Below, one piece after another: positions 62,370 through 64,000 of a stretch of 64,000 bases of DNA (the stretch's first letter is position 1; every line of letters begins with the position of its first letter). The notes below the pieces were generated by a model, which was not told the DNA's origin, made no database searches, and was given only the letters and a program-made list of their open reading frames with translations. The stretch is from NCBI RefSeq assembly GCF_900156875.1, contig NZ_LT707409.1:1466046-1530045 (forward strand). Direction: 5' to 3'. Both the position numbers and the translations under genes were made by a program. This stretch comes from Robertmurraya dakarensis. GTDB lineage: Bacteria; Bacillota; Bacilli; Bacillales; Cytobacillaceae.

Positions 62370-63575
62370 TTATCTTATGGAATCAATAACATCTTGAGGG
62401 ATGTCTTCGTCCTTTTCATAATAGTGAATTTCGCCATCTAGCACGATTCCAGTGATACTCTTGATTGAGTTTTCTCCTTTTTCGTTAAATTGGTAATTAC
62501 CCATTAAGCCATCAAAATTACTTGCTCGAATTGCCTCTTGTAATTTTTCTTTATCTGTCGCTGAACCAGCTCGTTCAAAGGCATCTTTAAGTAGATAAAT
62601 AGAATCACGGCCAGAATAATGGAATGAGTTCACAAGCTCAGGTTCTTCAAATTTTGCTCTAAATGCCTTATGGTCTTCAGCATCTACCCGGCCGGAACGA
62701 GAACCGCCAACTAAACCGTGAGTGTATTCAGGAGGTAATATTTTAATCATTTCTTCAAGTGCTCCACCTGCCCCATCTCTAACTGGGATCTTAATGCCCT
62801 TTTCTTTCGCTTGTTTTAAAAGATTGACGAACGATTCAATCTGCGCAACAGCAAATATTACCTCAGCATCAGTTGCAGCCACTTTATCTAGCATCGTTCC
62901 AAATTCATGCTGTGTGGGTGCGAATGCTTCCTGGAAGACAATCTCGATATCATTTTCGGCAAACGCTTTGTTAACAGCTTCAGCCGTAGCCATCCCGAAC
63001 TCATCGTTAAAATGAAGCATAGCTACTTTTTTATAATCAAAATTCTTCATGCCATCAACATATTTTTGAATGGCCATAATCGTTTGACTTGAAGCAGATG
63101 TGAAATAATTTGCGCCCATATTAGTTAGTACAGGTGCCGCAGCGACAGCCGTTAACATAGGTGTTTTGTTTCGCTCAGCAATTGGAATCATCGCGGCTGT
63201 TTCTGTACTTGTCGAAGCCCCGATAACTGCCATTACTTTATCTTGCTGAATTAATCTTTCAGTAGCTGCAGTGGCCGACTCAGCTTTTCCTTCCGTGTCG
63301 TAGTGGACCAGCTCAAATTTATAAGATTTATCGCCAATCTTTACCCCGCCGCTTTCATTAATTTCTTCAACCGCAACTCTTTGAGCAGCAAGCGAGTCTT
63401 GACCAGTTTTTGCAATTGCACCGCTTGTAGCAACTGCAATTCCAATTTTAATCGTATCTCCTCCATCCCCTGAACCACCTTTTCCTCCTGTTTCCGATGA
63501 TCCACTGCAGCCTGTAAAAACCAAAAGTACAAATGCCATTAAGCCTGCGAGTAGAGATAACTTTCGTTTTCCCAT
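62370..63575 (-). CDS. Liv-type substrate-binding lipoprotein, system 2
   Basis: A 401-residue receptor with a lipoprotein signal ending at Cys23 (FTGC), a Gly-rich linker and the Liv-type binding fold (IGIAVATSGAIAKTGQDS, ASTSTETAAMIPIAERN). It differs clearly from the two other Liv receptors here, so system 2 probably has another ligand. First gene of the complete operon. A cre-like site and an ATTCCGAAT repeat lie upstream. Confidence 0.93.
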   Translation of the reverse strand: MGKRKLSLLAGLMAFVLLVFTGCSGSSETGGKGGSGDGGDTIKIGIAVATSGAIAKTGQDSLAAQRVAVEEINESGGVKIGDKSYKFELVHYDTEGKAESATAATERLIQQDKVMAVIGASTSTETAAMIPIAERNKTPMLTAVAAAPVLTNMGANYFTSASSQTIMAIQKYVDGMKNFDYKKVAMLHFNDEFGMATAEAVNKAFAENDIEIVFQEAFAPTQHEFGTMLDKVAATDAEVIFAVAQIESFVNLLKQAKEKGIKIPVRDGAGGALEEMIKILPPEYTHGLVGGSRSGRVDAEDHKAFRAKFEEPELVNSFHYSGRDSIYLLKDAFERAGSATDKEKLQEAIRASNFDGLMGNYQFNEKGENSIKSITGIVLDGEIHYYEKDEDIPQDVIDSIR

Positions 63576-63653
63576 GTTAATCCCCCTAATTATTTTTAAT
63601 TTACAGTGTTAGAAATAAGACTTTGACTTTATGAACTTCGATCACCTCCCTTT

Positions 63654-63668
63654 ATGAAAGCGTGTACA
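63654..63668. promoter_or_regulatory. CcpA (cre) site of Liv operon 2
   Basis: ATGAAAGCGTGTACA has one mismatch to the cre consensus, 79 bp upstream of the receptor start. Confidence 0.5.
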
Positions 63669-63702
63669 TAATTAATTTAACGAAATAATATAATATTATG
63701 AA

Positions 63703-63713
63703 TATTCCGAATT
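63703..63713. promoter_or_regulatory. TATTCCGAATT inverted repeat
   Basis: Contains ATTC-N-GAAT as at 26589 and 33007, in the promoter region of Liv operon 2. Possible operator. Confidence 0.3.
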
Positions 63714-63749
63714 TTTATGGCGTAAATTCACTCCTCCTATTTACCACAC

Positions 63750-63780
63750 AAACCAATACTATCATAAGTAGTATTGGTTT
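63750..63780 (-). terminator. Hairpin after the terminal acyl-CoA dehydrogenase gene
   Basis: AAACCAATACTA pairs exactly with TAGTATTGGTTT around seven bases, 15 bp past the stop. The T run is short. Confidence 0.6.
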
Positions 63781-63794
63781 GCTGCAACCATTTA

Positions 63795-64000
63795 TTAAAA
63801 ATTAGCTGGATCCCAAGATCCTCCCTCTTTATATTTTCTAATAATACGGCGTGCAATTGTTGCAGTATGCACTTCATCTGGACCATCATAAATTCGTGCA
63901 TATCTTGCTTCTCTGTACATTTTTTCTAATGGTGTATCAGCTGTTACACCCTTTGCACCATGTACCTGGATCGCTCTATCAATGACGTCATGAAGGACTT
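63795..64000 (-). CDS. Acyl-CoA dehydrogenase, ACAD10/11 type, C-terminal fragment at window edge
   Basis: The last 68 codons of a gene that continues beyond the right edge, ending at TAA (63795-63797). The translation contains [19 protein letters not shown], then YARIYDGPDEVHTATIARR and KYKEGGSWDPANF, the C-terminal FAD-binding part of an acyl-CoA dehydrogenase. The DGPDEVH ending matches the protein at 42108 and ACAD10/11, which work with APH-fold kinases. Partial only because of the window boundary, not broken. Confidence 0.88.
   Translation of the reverse strand, partial: VLHDVIDRAIQVHGAKGVTADTPLEKMYREARYARIYDGPDEVHTATIARRIIRKYKEGGSWDPANF

Overview
The window is low-GC DNA with strong AGGAGG ribosome binding sites, sigma-A promoters, CcpA (cre) sites and a des-desK-desR cold-response operon. 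Together these point to a chromosomal segment of a Bacillaceae-type Firmicute. Nearly every gene lies on the minus strand, so transcription runs from high to low coordinates. The one credible plus-strand gene encodes a 59-residue protein at 57620-57799. I see no rRNA, tRNA, CRISPR array, insertion sequence or phage gene.

The content is almost entirely carboxylic-acid uptake and CoA-thioester catabolism. It holds five acyl-CoA ligases, six acyl-CoA dehydrogenases (one cut by the window end), three crotonases, three short-chain dehydrogenases, one true thiolase, two thiolase-like proteins each paired with a DUF35 OB-fold protein, three nitronate-monooxygenase-type flavoproteins, an ACAD10/11-type kinase, two alcohol dehydrogenases and a thioesterase. 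Uptake genes are two TRAP QM membrane pairs with one intact and two decayed DctP genes, and two complete Liv-type ABC systems plus an orphan Liv-type binding protein.

Layout: 1-1529 tandem repeat, DctP remnant and intact DctP; 1983-7135 operon MFS, SDR, VOC, ligase, IclR regulator; 7340-10035 TRAP operon 1 with truncated DctP; 10524-13578 acyl-CoA dehydrogenase pair and crotonase; 13826-14608 phosphatase; 14826-16070 orphan binding protein with a probable nonsense mutation; 16278-18935 ligase and MDR reductase; 19098-21421 second dehydrogenase pair; 21755-23319 thiolase-like/DUF35 pair 1; 23463-25347 TRAP operon 2 behind a sigma-54 promoter; 25420-26568 flavoprotein; 26879-30225 ligase, thiolase-like/DUF35 pair 2; 30615-32981 thioesterase, SDR, kinase; 33218-37910 Liv system 1; 38064-45270 ligases, flavoprotein, Fe-alcohol dehydrogenase, acyl-CoA dehydrogenase; 45362-51592 beta-oxidation genes, the upper part behind a sigma-54 promoter; 51870-53936 sigma-54 activator; 54123-57360 small gene and des-desKR; 57620-57799 small gene with a Fur-like box; 57876-58721 crotonase; 58983-63575 Liv system 2; 63795-64000 partial acyl-CoA dehydrogenase.

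Inferred joint role: acids enter by TRAP or ABC transport, are activated to CoA esters, are dehydrogenated by ordinary and heteromeric acyl-CoA dehydrogenases, hydrated, and cleaved by thiolase or by thiolase-fold/DUF35 retro-aldolases. The last route and the paired dehydrogenases resemble actinobacterial steroid side-chain degradation, but no ring-cleaving oxygenase is present here and the substrate is unknown. Regulation appears layered: a shared TACCGTTnAACGGTA operator at the dctP, dctQM and dehydrogenase-pair promoters (perhaps IclR), cre sites at many operon heads, and two near-consensus sigma-54 promoters.
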